Of a stretch of DNA of 64,000 nucleotides, positions 46,130-57,929 are shown piece after piece. The DNA is from Lentinus brumalis (lineage: Eukaryota; Basidiomycota; Agaricomycetes; Polyporales; Polyporaceae). Position numbers and translations under genes: made by a program. The notes beneath the pieces are model-generated. The model was not told the DNA's origin and made no database searches. It saw nothing but the letters and a program-made list of their open reading frames with translations. Each line of letters begins with the position of its first letter. The stretch's first letter is position 1. Location: contig MARA01000014.1 in the NCBI GenBank assembly GCA_001792895.1, positions 930,001 through 994,000 on the forward strand, given 5' to 3'.

Positions 46130-49100
46130 TTGCGCGACGCCTGGCGGCGTTTCAGCCACACCTCGCGGACGTCTCTCCGAGCCGACCCTCCCTCATCCGG
46201 TTAGTTTGGCATACATACATACTCCGGAGCGCGCTGGTTTCTTGTGTCGGCTTGATCACCATCGCTCTGGCCCTCCATTGCACGCCCAGCCTGCTCCTGC
46301 TACCCGCCCAGCACATACCCTCTCCGGTCCACCTACTCATCTCGCTCCCCTTCCATTCCGTCTCCGTCGGTGTACCATTTCCCTCGCCATGTATCAGTAA
46401 TAGCATCGGTCTCGGCCCAGATTGCAGTCCCGTTTTCCTCCTCTCGCTGTTTGCTGTTCGTCGTCTCCGTCGTCCGCAGCCTCCGTCGTTAGCGTTGTCA
46501 GCTCTTTGTTGTGTGTTCGCGTTCGCACCGCCCCCGTACGGATCGTCATTGCCGCTCCCTCGTTCTCGTTCTTCCTTCTTCTTCCTTCTTGGTCCTCGTA
46601 TCGCATCGCTTGCCTTTTGTTGGCGGGACTGTGAACTATCTACGCGTATGGACGAAGAAGTCAGTCTCGGTCCCAAGTTATACTTAGCAGACTGCAATGT
46701 CGTTGTCGCGGGTGCGATGTACCGTCTCAGGCCCTCCCCGGATGGAGGCCGGGGCTTGCGCCTGCGCTCTCGATCTTGAATCTACCCCGCATCGAATTCC
46801 CCCTTGGTTCCCGCCTTGACACGGTTGTATCGTCGTCTCAGCTTCCCAAGATCTCAAGCCGGTGTTCTGACCCTGTGTCTATACATACATAAGCTGGGCG
46901 ATGTGGATCCGTTGAATCATACACGAGCTCGGCATGACGAGTGCCTGTAACCTGGGCCTCTTTGGCACCCTCGTCCCGTCGTCCGGGCCCTGATATGGAT
47001 TCATTCACTATCACGAAGCACGAAGCACTGTCGAGGTGGAGACGGTCAGCGTTCCGGATCTCTCGAGTCTCGAGTCTCGGGTCGTGAGTCCTTTCTGCGC
47101 TTCGGACGTTCCTGAACACGCTGGCGAGCTCACTCTGTAAACCACCGGAGACGATGGGCGGCGGAGGTCAGGTGAGCTCGGGGATTCGGGAGGCGTCACA
47201 GGCTACGCACAGTGGTCGAGGTTCTCGTCCCCGCGAGCTCCCCAAGTGTATCAGCTGTGGTCTCACACTGGAGCTGTGCATGCGGGGTCCGGGGCCGGAG
47301 GTTCGATGGAGACTTGGTGCAGTCCTTGCGAAAGATGCGATGTTTGCGCCATCCGATCCGCACAACTAGCACTCAGTACTTGGCAGGCCTCGGGCGCAGC
47401 TTTAGAGACGTCTTCGGGGTGTTCTCTTCAGGTCCCGCACTCCCCCCTCTAAGCTTTGTGTTCAGTCATGCCAGGAAGCCCACGTCCTCGGCATTCGACC
47501 TGGTAGAGCTTCTGACTTATCGGGGAGCAAGAAGGTCGAGGTACTGATAGATCCATCCGAGCTATACATTCGCGTTCGCGACGAAGAAACATCAAGGCCA
47601 TTCACGTGCGTCATTGATTGGACGTATAGATATGTGTTCCCATCCCGTAAGACCTAGGGCCGGGAGCTGTTCGCGCCTTTCGGGACGCTGCTGCGCTACG
47701 GAGACTCATCGCATGGATACAAGGCCCGGACGCCGTATGTCTCGCGTGCGGCGCACATGGGAATTGAGCACCCTGGATCCCGCGCTATCGAGTGGCACCA
47801 AGAGTCTCGACGGCACGCTCTTCATCGATGCACGACCGGTGGCGTGCGAGGCTCATTATGCGTCGGGCGGGGAGGTAAATGTAAGGTCGTGCTTCGCTTG
47901 CCGAAAAGCCGTATATGAAGGGCGAGCCAGTCCTCCTGCCTATTTGCGACATAACGGCTGATCGCTGGGGCGTCGATCCGCCCTCATAACGGAACGATCG
48001 CATTCAAGTTCTCATGCGCCTGCAAAGGATGGTTCTCGCCATGGGAGGGACGGCCCCGGAAACCTTGGCGAATGGCGAGCGTTCTTGTTCACGGGTTCGT
48101 GAGTGGCACAATTGGCTCTTCTAGCGTGACGAGTGTGCTTCTTCCCTGTGCCTTTGAGCTCCACGAGAGAAAGAGAGGTGATTGAGCGACGGGGATGGGA
48201 AATGGTGACCGAGGTGTGGAGGAGGACATAAATCGAGGGTCCGGAAGGTACGGACAGGGAACTTGCTAGCATCCCCGAGCAGAGGCATGGACGGCGGACC
48301 GACATTGTCGAGTCGCGGGCTCGGAAGAGGCTTCTCTTCTAGACGGATGCCCGCCAAACGCGTCTTCACACTGCCTCCTGGCGAGCTTGCGTTCGGCGTT
48401 GACGCCGCGAGCGATGATCACGGAGCGAGTATAGATGGACGCTAACGGGTAGTCGTGGTGCTCCGATTGCTGCTGAGGCCGCTCCGAGGCCTTATCTCTT
48501 CAAGTAGTGCTTCCGAGGAAGGAGGCGGCAGAAGTATTGTCGACGTGTATCAGACTCAACGCGAGACGGCTGCATTCCTGGCCGCTGCTAGCAGTCAGAA
48601 CGCAGGGCTACGGGCTGCAGAGCAGACCATAAACTCGTGTGCCACGGCCGAGCGCGGTTCGGGCATGCTCGTGCATGATCCAGACCGCCGAAGGCGTCAC
48701 CGTCGAGGTCGTGAACTCAGCGAGCCCGGAGGACGGGCCAAACTCCTCCCGTGACCCGCGGTATACCGAGCCGCTGCACTCGATGGAGACCCTGAGTAGT
48801 TCGTAGAGATCCAGGATTCGAAAGGAAGGCAAGAGCGACCCCTAGCAGCAGGTATCAGTGAATAGCTCACGATCGAGAAGACGAACCTGAGCTAAAAGCC
48901 ATGCAGCGGTCGCGTTTAAAGCTCGCGATGTGAGGATTACCCTCAGCCTACCGCGCAACGCATTGCACATTATCGTCCCGCAGGTGTTCGCGGCAGAGTC
49001 GGGAACTTCGACTGCCGGCATGTTGAGAGGATCGACCCAGACGACGCGATATTCGCGCGTTGGGTGCTCGGACCGCAGTACCGCAGTACCTTGATTATCC

Positions 49101-51351
49101 TCACGATTCGGAAGAGGTAGGCCACCTCCGCCACCCCCGTCATCGATGAATCTCCACTGCTATGCCTGCAAGTACCTTATCAGATGCGTTCACGAGATAT
49201 GTGAGTGGTTGGTTCATGCGTCCACTATCTGGGGACAGCTTACGAATGCTAATTCTGGCAGCACTGCCAGTGACGTGCGGCTGGAGACCCGCCGCGCACC
49301 CAAATACATGCTGCTGGACAGGAGTACGGTCTTCAGCGTGTAAGATGGGTTTGGGGGCCAGTCGCACAGTCGCATGGCTCCTCTGCATACTATATAAACT
49401 ATCATAGCGCGTGAGACGAGTGTTCTCGGGTGGACTTGTGAGACGATACTTACAAAAGTATGAGCTGTTCTTGCCGGACAAAACACCACAGCACTGAGAG
49501 CTGCTACGGCAACCTCAGGCAGACTGTCGGCACTATTGCGATCCCTGCCAATGATGTTTGCTGCAGACTGACCGCAGGCAAGCCGGGGTTATCACTCCAT
49601 TCTCATCAAGGCGACAGCAAGCTCGGTTTCATGATTTTCGTAATATGGTCGAGTACCGCATGTAGAAGACGTATCCGTCAAGAGCAAACGACGGAGAGGA
49701 CAACTGGCCAGGATTCGGAGCTTTCGAGTCAAGGTAGCCACAGGGTCACAATGCACGTGGCAGAGTCACGTCACATCTTTGGAAATTTGCGGCGGGATTG
49801 TGGCGGCGTTGAGTAACGTTGACTTGTTCCTCCACCTTGCTGCATTGCGGACGAGAGATGCACATCATTGTCCACACATACCCAAGCTGTCTCTGCCGGC
49901 GGTCGGCCATCGAGGCTGCCAGTGATTTGGGAGAGCGTGCGCGAACTTTCCGAATCGAAGTTCTTGCCTTCTAAGAGGTATGTCGGCTGCAATCCAATTA
50001 CACAGTTGGCTGATGGCGGGCACGAAACAGTATACACTTCTTCAATGTTCTATGTCTGATCGGCGAACGACCCAGGCGACGCGCCTGGATCTGACGGAGG
50101 ACTGAGGTTCTCTCAAGCTGCGTCATCCATATCCGTGAGCGTACCCGTTGTCCTCGGTGCTCTACACCCGTGTACCTTCTGGTCCTTCCGCGGACGCTAC
50201 AAGGCCGCGAATCTTTACCATGGCTGCGCGGGCGAATTAGAACATACGCAGCACAGGCATGCCCTCCAGGATCCAACCCCTTGTATGATGCTATTCACGG
50301 GACCTCTCTCTCAGGCGCTCTTGCCCCATTGCGCTGAACACCTGCTTCGCCTCGTCATCGCATAGGCTGCACTCCTTCTGCAGCCGTCGTTGATATTGAC
50401 CTCCGACAAGACATTAACTGCCTTCCTCACCTCGTGTGACGACTCGGACTCCCACCGCAGTATGAACCCCAGTGCCGCCGCGGGCGTTCCCTCGCTCGGT
50501 CCGCCTAGCGAAGCATGTACCGGATCCCTCGAACACCCGCTCTGGGGACGCAGTTGCGGTAAGTTCAATATTCGCTCAATGTGCGATCGCGAGGCCTTGT
50601 TGCTCCTGTGACAGATCTTGAGATGTCAACAGGGCTGTGATGCTGCGTATTGCCGGCGTGCGTGGACGTGGCGCTGTGCAGAGAGGTACGTACAACGACG
50701 AGCTTAATGCATATTGACGAGTAGCAGCTGCTCTGCATCAAGCTCGCATGCGAGACATGGCGTGAAGTGGCATAAGGGCTTCCGTCATCCGTGCTGACCA
50801 TGACACTTCACTATACCAGGCGCCATCGACACGAGGTTCTGAGTCTCAAGGCCCAGGGACCCCGATCCGGAATCCGATCATATACTCCCGTCCGGCGTTG
50901 AACAAGCCTTCTTGCCCGTGGAACCCAGCAGCGTCAGGCTGAGCATTCGGAGGTTCCCCGTGCGTCAGCCGGGTCTGGGAAGTCGCCCACCTTCAAGTTC
51001 CGTCTCTTATCGAATAGGCAACCGGCGACATCCCCGCAGACGATGTTCCCGGCTGCCATCGTCCCGATAGCGTGCCATACCTTCGGTAACACTATCCCAG
51101 GGATAGTACATCACTGTTCATCACATCGACTTCGATAGGAATCCGCCCGTTTCGGCGGCTCCAGAGATGCAAGGCCGATTCGAGCGCCTCGTGCTCAGGA
51201 CGTCGAACATGTCCTTTCCGTCCGCCTCGTACATGGGCTAGCCGCGGCACGCGACGCGCGTTAGGCGACGGATTCTGCCACCTTATTATCCCCTTCCCAG
51301 CTCCTGCCCCTTCGCCCCCCGTGCCCGCGCTGGTCTCATTCACCGCTGATC
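46130..51351. other. Five-kilobase stretch without a supportable gene
   Basis: The first 500 bases after MO25 are pyrimidine-rich (46280-46620) and probably transcribed as 3' UTR. The rest contains only frames without domains. On the minus strand around 49480-49220, one frame has a faint resemblance to the fourth and fifth helices of DUF6533-type membrane proteins (SAVVFC, then RLCDWPPNPSYTLKTVLL). No complete exon chain can be built, so this may be a decayed copy. I see no repeats long enough to call a transposon. Confidence 0.35.
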
Positions 51352-53521
51352 ATGCTCGTCCTCCATCCCTCCTCCCAATGCGACGTTTGCCTCGAGGGCT
51401 ACTACGGATCCAAGGAGCCCGTCTCTATCGCTTGTGGGCACACGTTCTGTAACAGGTCTGTGTTCTTCGTAGACAAGCCGCCTTCGCCGCTGATAGGGCT
51501 CTGCCGTCGACAGGTGCTTGCAGTCGTTGCCAAAACCCGCTTGTCCTCTCTGCCGGAGCAGAATAGAGTCTGACGACGTCCGGCGGGTCCGCGTCGACAA
51601 GACTCATTTGCCTCCGTCAACGCCTTCGCTCTCGTTCGCCGACATCGACGCCGCCCGGAGACTGCAAGCGCAATCGACACGCCTTGTGCTACATGGAGGC
51701 TCCACCGATGAATACCGCGAGCTCATAGGCGAGCTTGGCAGCTGGCTGGAGACGCAGCACGCCCAGGAGGTACGTTACGTCATCTCGTTCGGGTCCCCGC
51801 GTAGCGTGCAGCACTCACCCTTCTCGTAGCACGGCGACCTGCGTGCCACACATGTCCTTCTGTGGAAGTATGGTGAGACCCAAAAGAAACTGGAGTCGCA
51901 GAAACGTCGCGTCGTGACCGCCGAGGACAAGATCGCTGTTGTAGAGCAAAACTGCTCCGACCGCATCGCAGCCGTAGAGCAAACCTGCTCCGACCTCCAG
52001 CGGCAGATCGACGAAGAGCGAGAGCATTTGAACGCGCAGTTGCAAGAGGAACGAGAACTCTCCGCGGCGAAGTACGAGGAACTCGAGCAGAAGAGCTTCG
52101 AGGAGCGCGAGCTTCTGCTGGCTGCGGAGAGAGAGCTCGAGGAGGACAAGGCGCGATTAGCGAAGGAGTGCGAAGAGTGGAGAACGTGAGTAGTCTCTCG
52201 TCTACCTGATATCCAGCCACTGATAGGTAATCCTTAACAGCAAAGTACGCGGTTCATCCATCTGCTTTGTTTGGCCAGTTTCACTGACCTTGCTCTTCCT
52301 CAGTGTGACCAGGTTTCGAATGAATGTCGCCGCCTTGCTGACGAGCTGGCTAAGGTTAAGCGTCATGGTTCTCCTCGATCCGACCAGTCTGGCTACTCTT
52401 ATCCTTACGATAGGACGGCTGATACCATCGCCACCGAGCCCGACTATGTCGCAGACAGAGACGCCGTCAAGGACAAGGACAAGGTCTTCCTCTTCTCCCC
52501 AGTGCCGCTCTCCCAGCCCGTCCCAGACCTACCTTCCAGCATGTCCCACTTCAACCCTCTCGCAGATGACCTCGACGACTCCTCTGATGAAGCGCTCGAT
52601 AAGAGCAATTCTATGCTGAGGTCGACCTCTGCCCGCTCGATCCCTATCAAGCAACGATCGGACTCGCATCGCGACCGCGCACGGAGCAACGCATCCCTGC
52701 TCTCCCGCCCAGATCCTGACGCGATGTCCATATCGGTACCCAGGACTAACTTCGACGTACACATGGGCGGTTGTTCGGTTTCGCCCGACGGTCTCGCGTT
52801 CCAGTACGGCTCGCGCCCCAGGGAATCTGTTACAAACTCCCTTGAACGCCTACCCGAGAACGCGCTCGGGCTTCGTGCCGACCTTACGCGGCCAGCCCTC
52901 ACTGGAACTGAATCGGTCCGGAAACTTCATGACCTCCTCACAGACCCGCCTCGGAGCACGCCGGCGAACTCGCCTCGCAAGTCTTCGGTTTCTGACGCTG
53001 AACGCGAGCGCGCCCGCGCCCGTGCGGCGGTCCCGGGCGCCATGTCTTCCACACGTACCCCTTCGCCTGTCTCCAGCACCTCGCAGTCTTACTCCTCCTC
53101 ATATATGGAGAAGGAGCACAGCTCTACGCCTCACAAGCCCAATCCGACTGCCATTTCATCCGCGAGCAGCGCAGCTGCAGAGCGCGAGCGCGCCCGTGCA
53201 TCCTCGGTGAACTCGCAGAACGCACCCTCGGCGCCTGCTCCGCCATCTTCTGTGCCACCTCAATACCATGCTCCGTCCGCACCTTCCACCATTTTGCTCT
53301 CCCATATCACTGTGACGCGCGATCCACCCCTGCACGCACTGTACGCCCCACAGGTGCAGACGCAATCCGCGCCGCGTCCCGCGCAGACGCGTAGGCAGTC
53401 GAACGATAGTCACTCTCTCTCTGGCAGTCTCTCCAAGGGTAGGGCCTCCGCTCTCGGTATCGGTCCTCCTCAGCGCTACCCTTCGAACCTTACCCGCGCC
53501 ATGCAGGGTATCCCTTCATAG
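51352..53521 (+). CDS. RING-finger, coiled-coil protein with Ser/Pro-rich tail (paralogue 2)
   Basis: Four exons (51352-51455, 51514-51769, 51830-52185, 52279-53521) encode 652 residues. It opens MLVLHPSSQCDVCLEGYY. The RING is C3HC4: CDVC, CGHTFC-x2-C formed across intron 1, then CPLC. Next come SDDVRRVRVDKTH, the helix AARRLQAQSTRLV and ELGSWLE, then a clear coiled coil of about 100 residues rich in Glu, Gln and Leu. Within it CSDRIAAVEQ and CSDLQRQI follow two near-identical VEQ(N/T)C repeats. The remaining 400 residues are Ser/Pro/Arg-rich and disordered, ending RAMQGIPS. Introns 1 and 2 occupy the same positions and phases as in the gene at 57930. An E3 ubiquitin ligase role is likely from the RING; partners are unknown. 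Confidence 0.83.
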
Positions 53522-55574
53522 CCGCATGCCATTCGCACATCTCGGGGCTGCGCCGTGCCCTCGCCGACGGTGCGTTGTGTTGACACTTAACGTTTTCTAG
53601 CGTTTCCGCCAGGCGGGCACGGCGGACTCGGACCTCGTCGTGTCCGTTCACTTATCCCGAGTCTGCTTTCTTCCGCCTTCTGGTTCTCGATTTCGTTCAT
53701 CCCTCTCAGTCAGTCACTGTACTGCGGCGAGGATCTGCGCAAGACGGATTCAGACGGCGTCGACGGCTTCGGCGCGGCGCACCTACTCTCTCTTTTCTCC
53801 ACTGCAACCACCTCACACAGCATACACACATCGACCCGACAACCTCTCTCATACAGTTCAACGACCAACCGACATTGCCGAGGTGCGGAGACGCCTCGCA
53901 CTCACGATCCGCGGCAGCCCTTGACGGATCCCCGCGGTGTTAACGTATACTATCTATACGATGCACATGTACTCTCCACTCATACTTCCTCCTCCGAAGT
54001 CGCCCCCTTCCCCGGCCGCTCTTCTCACCGTCTGCACCGGTCAATGGATATCGTTTCGCACATTTCGGTCCCAACTAACACCCACACAACATCCCCTTCC
54101 CACAAGCATGTACAATCCCGCATCTCCCCTGCATTTGTTCCGAACACTGTACAGTATCTATGTCCACTCCGTACACTTCGTCCCGCGTCCTGCAATCGAC
54201 CGCGGTTGTACCTGTATCCCACTGCTCGTCCAGACGAGTATGTCCGTAATGGCAAGCGTATCGATATCGACTACTCCGATCGGGCCTACACGCTCACCCC
54301 GGTCCCGGCCCCGTGCACACATTGCGAGCTTGAGCGAGTTGTCCGATGAATGGGCGAACATCTCGGAAGCTTGAAAGTTTCTTCTGCAAGCGACGAACTT
54401 GACCGGGCGCACACGCAGACCTCCGCTGATAGGACGGACGGAAGACGGTGTATCCAGGAACACGAGGCTATTTTGCTGTCCCCGCACATCTTCGAGCCTC
54501 GAGGACACGGGCAGGTCGAGCAACTCTCGCTCCTTGACGAGAGCCTCAGAGTGTTGCAAATTCGAAGACCCGGTCTTCATACAGTGCGTGCGTGGGCGAT
54601 GCCGACCGAGGCCACTGTGGAAGTATGCAGTGTGGACCCGCGATCACCCAAGCCCGCTGGACGGTGGCAATCTCGCTGAGACTAGATGGGAGACTGCTAA
54701 AACAGACGCGTTAATGAACGTCTTCCTGCGGAGGCCGCATTTTCCAGCATTCGAGACGTCCAAGCGGTCCACACGCGTGCCCTCGTTGCGCTTCCGCCCG
54801 TGCGTCTGGTTGGGGTACTTCCGTTATCCCTATCAACCTTCGCACCGGACATCCAGATCCTTGGGTTGAGAGGAGGTAGGCGAGACGGACGGCGCTGAGA
54901 ATTCCAACGGCGTGGTGGAGGAAGTATTCTGGATGGGCATGAGGATTTAATATACGAGACGTGGGCGTGAAGCGCGATTTTGGGGCGTTCGAATACCGGA
55001 TATCGTGTCGTGCCGACGATCTCCGTGTCGTAGAGCTACCGCAGAGAAAGAGCTAGCATGCTGCATAGAACGGCCGTTCGGGACTCAAAGGCGAGATTGT
55101 GACGGGTCAGATGTGCGGAAGTCCTTGTGTCGTGGCAGAAGCCCACTGGCACGACGAGCTGCGGTATGTTTGGACCGCAACAGGCTTCCGAAGATTCAGC
55201 GACGCACATGCAAGGTGAGTGGACGTACCGCAGACCTACACGTTGTAGCCAAGACTGGATCCGAGCTGCACACATTGCTACACCTACTCGGCTTCTGAGC
55301 TTCGGCGCAGCTTCAGGCTTTGGGGTGCGGCAGGCAGGGGCAAAGGTCGAGAACAACGCCATGAATAAGATAGATAGTATGCGAGGCTCATGCGAGCAGT
55401 TTTGATACAACGGACGTGTCGTACCGGTTGTCTCCCCGCCGGGTATGGAAAGGGGAGAGAATATTAACACGCGGGGCAAGGCGGTCCCTCCTGTCCGTGA
55501 ATAGCACTCAATGAAACCAACTCCACAGCCAACCCCGAAGCATGCCGATGGATCGAAACCATGCATACGAGGGT
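53522..55574. other. Gene-free spacer between RING paralogue 2 and Sec61 beta
   Basis: Frames of up to 156 residues exist on both strands, but none shows a domain or exon chain. The left end is the 3' side of the RING gene and the right end the 3' side of Sec61 beta. Confidence 0.4.
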
Positions 55575-56075
55575 TTATTTCGTGAACGCACGGATAATCT
55601 TGGCGGAGATGTGAAGGAAGAAGATGGACGCAATGAAGGAGAGGGATAGGACCAGGACGATGAAAGGGTCACTGGATAAGAATCGCGTTGAGCATGCTTG
55701 CAAAACAATTGGATGCGCGAGGATTCTGAGGGACGAACGAGGTGACTGGGGTACGTACACTCGAAGTCCTGGTGAGTCGTCCGTGTACAACTTGAGCATG
55801 GTGTTCGATGAACCGCCGGCACCCGCAGCGCGTGTAGAGTTGGGCTTCGAAACCTGCGAGCCAGCCGCTCTCCGCCTATGAAAAGAGCCCAAAGAGCTGT
55901 ATTCAAACACTGAGCCTGTCGGTCACAAACGTGTGTTCGCACCGAATCTGAGCACCCGGAGGCTTCGCGACACCGCTGGGGTCTTGGGGCGGGATGAATC
56001 AGAGTCAGACTGCATGTGCACAATATGTCAGTAATTCCGCGAGAAGAACGCGACGGTTTGCGGGCGACATACCAT
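55575..56075 (-). CDS. SBH1: Sec61 beta subunit of the ER translocon
   Basis: This small tail-anchored subunit belongs to the Sec61/SecY channel that moves proteins into or across the ER membrane. Four minus-strand exons (56075-56073, 56009-55956, 55853-55759, 55671-55575) give 82 residues. The product reads MSDSDSSRPKTPAVSRSLR, then VSKPNSTRAAGAGGSSNTML, KLYTDDSPGLRV, and the membrane anchor DPFIVLVLSLSFIASIFFLH, ending KIIRAFTK. The motif KLYTD-x2-PG followed by V-DP and one helix is diagnostic of the family. The first exon is only the ATG; the donor GTATGT follows at once and TCTGACTCT continues after 63 bases. The neighbouring VAMP7-type SNARE diverges from it with 238 bases between start codons, so the two may share regulation. 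Confidence 0.92.
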
Positions 56076-56313
56076 GATGGAGGTGAGTGGGGAAGGGGAC
56101 GTGTGCTGGCAACTCACCTCAGCCTGCGAGCTTAGCTGCTGTCCACGTGGAACTTCGGGCGTGACGGCGGCGTGATTGTGTTACGGCGCTACTGAGCTTC
56201 TGTGACGGTGACGTACTTGGTAGTAACGGCGCGCTCGGGTCGGTCGCTGGGGCGCTGCGCAGGCCCGCGGCTTGCCTCATAACCACCACTATCCTCCGCA
56301 CGTCAGGATCGCC
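56076..56313. promoter_or_regulatory. Compact divergent promoter of Sec61 beta and VAMP7-type SNARE
   Basis: Only 238 bases separate the opposing start codons of two secretory-pathway genes. The sequence has no TATA-like box that I trust. Short 5' UTRs and overlapping control are implied. Confidence 0.55.
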
Positions 56314-57405
56314 ATGTCTCTAGTGAGTTGTCTGCCTGAACTTGGGACTGTTACTTACGCCGCTTTTGCAGATTCACGCGCTTGTAGCCAGGGGATCCAC
56401 CATCTTGGCCGAACACCAGGCCGGTTCACGGGACTTCTCACAAGGTGAGTTACAGCTCTCCGCCGCCGACCCTCTCTATCATCACACAGAGACCATGCAA
56501 GTGCGTGTTTGACTTGATCTCCTGTGAAATGAGCTACGCCTCGGATCTGGCCTCAGATAGGGCGCAGTTGTGAGGCTCGGAGATACAGGGAACGACCCCG
56601 TCTCAGAGTGCGGACTCGGACTCGCTGGGCCGTGTCATTGCGTCTACCTAAGCTCATTGTACGCATGCTTTCGAACCGCCACAATCTAACGGATATTATG
56701 ATCTAGCTACCCAGACCATACTGTCCAAGATACCACCTAATAACAGCAAACTCACCTATGTCTGGGAGCAATATTTGTTCCACTACGTCTCGGATGGCGG
56801 ATTCACCTACTTGGTAATGGCTGACGATGCTGCAGGACGGTGAGTGTCGAGTTGCGAGATCCTGGTCAACCCAGCTCATCTTGCTCTGCGGCCAGACGAA
56901 TGCCCTTCACGTTCCTTGCGGAGTTGCAGCAGAAGTTCACTTCACAACCCTCCGCGTCCTCCTCGTCACTCTCCGATCCTCCTGCATATTCCCTGCAAGG
57001 TTCTTTTGGGCCTGTCATTGCACAGCTCATGACGCAGTACAATACCAACCCACCCACGGATGAGCTCTCGCGGGCGCAGACCGAGCTTGCGCAAGTGAAG
57101 GACATCATGGTTCAGAACGTCGAGCAAATCCTGTCAAGAGGCGAGCGTATCGAGCTCTTGGTTGACAAGACAGACACCATGGCGAGCCAAGCAACAGCTT
57201 TCAGGAGAGGCGCTAGGACCGTGCGCCGCAGCATGTGGTGGAAGAACACGCGGATCCTGGCGCTGAGCATCGTAGTGGCTCTGGTGAGTCTGTCTAAAGT
57301 TTGTATTGTTTCCCAGCTTATCAGGCTTCCGATGGACATCAGGTGCTTCTGTGGGTCATGGCAGCCCAATTCTGTGGGGCAGGGCTGAACCACTGCGGAG
57401 CTTAG
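56314..57405 (+). CDS. VAMP7-type longin R-SNARE
   Basis: This tail-anchored SNARE acts in fusion at endosomes and the vacuole; the yeast functional counterpart is Nyv1. The first coding exon is three codons, MSL. After an intron the longin domain follows: IHALVARGSTILAEHQAGS, ATQTILSKIPPNNSKLTYVW and EQYLFHYVSDGGFTYLVMAD, then RRMPFTFLAELQQKF. The SNARE helix reads ELAQVKDIMVQNVEQILSRG with ERIELLVDKTD; the SRGER arginine is the zero layer. It ends SMWWKNTR and a membrane anchor, ILALSIVVALVLLWVMAAQF, with a short tail GAGLNHCGA to 57405. The second intron, about 260 bases, is unusually long for this region. The gene appears intact. Confidence 0.92.
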
Positions 57406-57929
57406 GTATATATACGACGATGCTCTTCTGGTTGACACCCTGTTCCGCGTTGCCCACTATGCTCTACACTCTCCATTTGGATTACTCTTCAACAACTGTA
57501 TGCTAGCCTGTCCCTTCTCCCCCTATACTTCCCATTACTTACCCCACGTGTATTCTACTATCGATCTCCCGGTCGATCGTTTCTGTCGGTATACGATTAT
57601 GCGGCAAGTGGCGCGTCATTACGCCGTCCTACGTCCACAAACACGATCGAAAGGTATTTCTGCGCACGTACGTACAGAGCGCGCCGCACGACAGCTTTTC
57701 TTCTGCATCAGTCGCGTGAATCCCAGGTAAGTTGGATTTGGGCGCGGAGGCAGGGCAGGGGCGCTGCACTTGCCCAATTGGGCCGCCGTGCGAGTCAAGG
57801 CCATCACAACAACACCACCGCCAAAACCCGCATACACCCACCTCTGTTCCCTTCCCACCATCTCCTGCTCCTCACGAACAAAACATACGCTTCGACGCCG
57901 ACGTGGCCGTCCACGGCGAGAGAGCCGTG
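57406..57929. other. Upstream region of RING paralogue 3
   Basis: No separate gene is seen. The right half is cytosine-rich and leads directly into the RING start, so it is probably promoter and 5' UTR. Confidence 0.45.

Noticed and set aside
46018..46779. A 253-residue frame overlapping the end of MO25
   Set aside because: It starts in an intron of MO25 and is driven by pyrimidine-rich 3' sequence; MO25 explains the start of this region.
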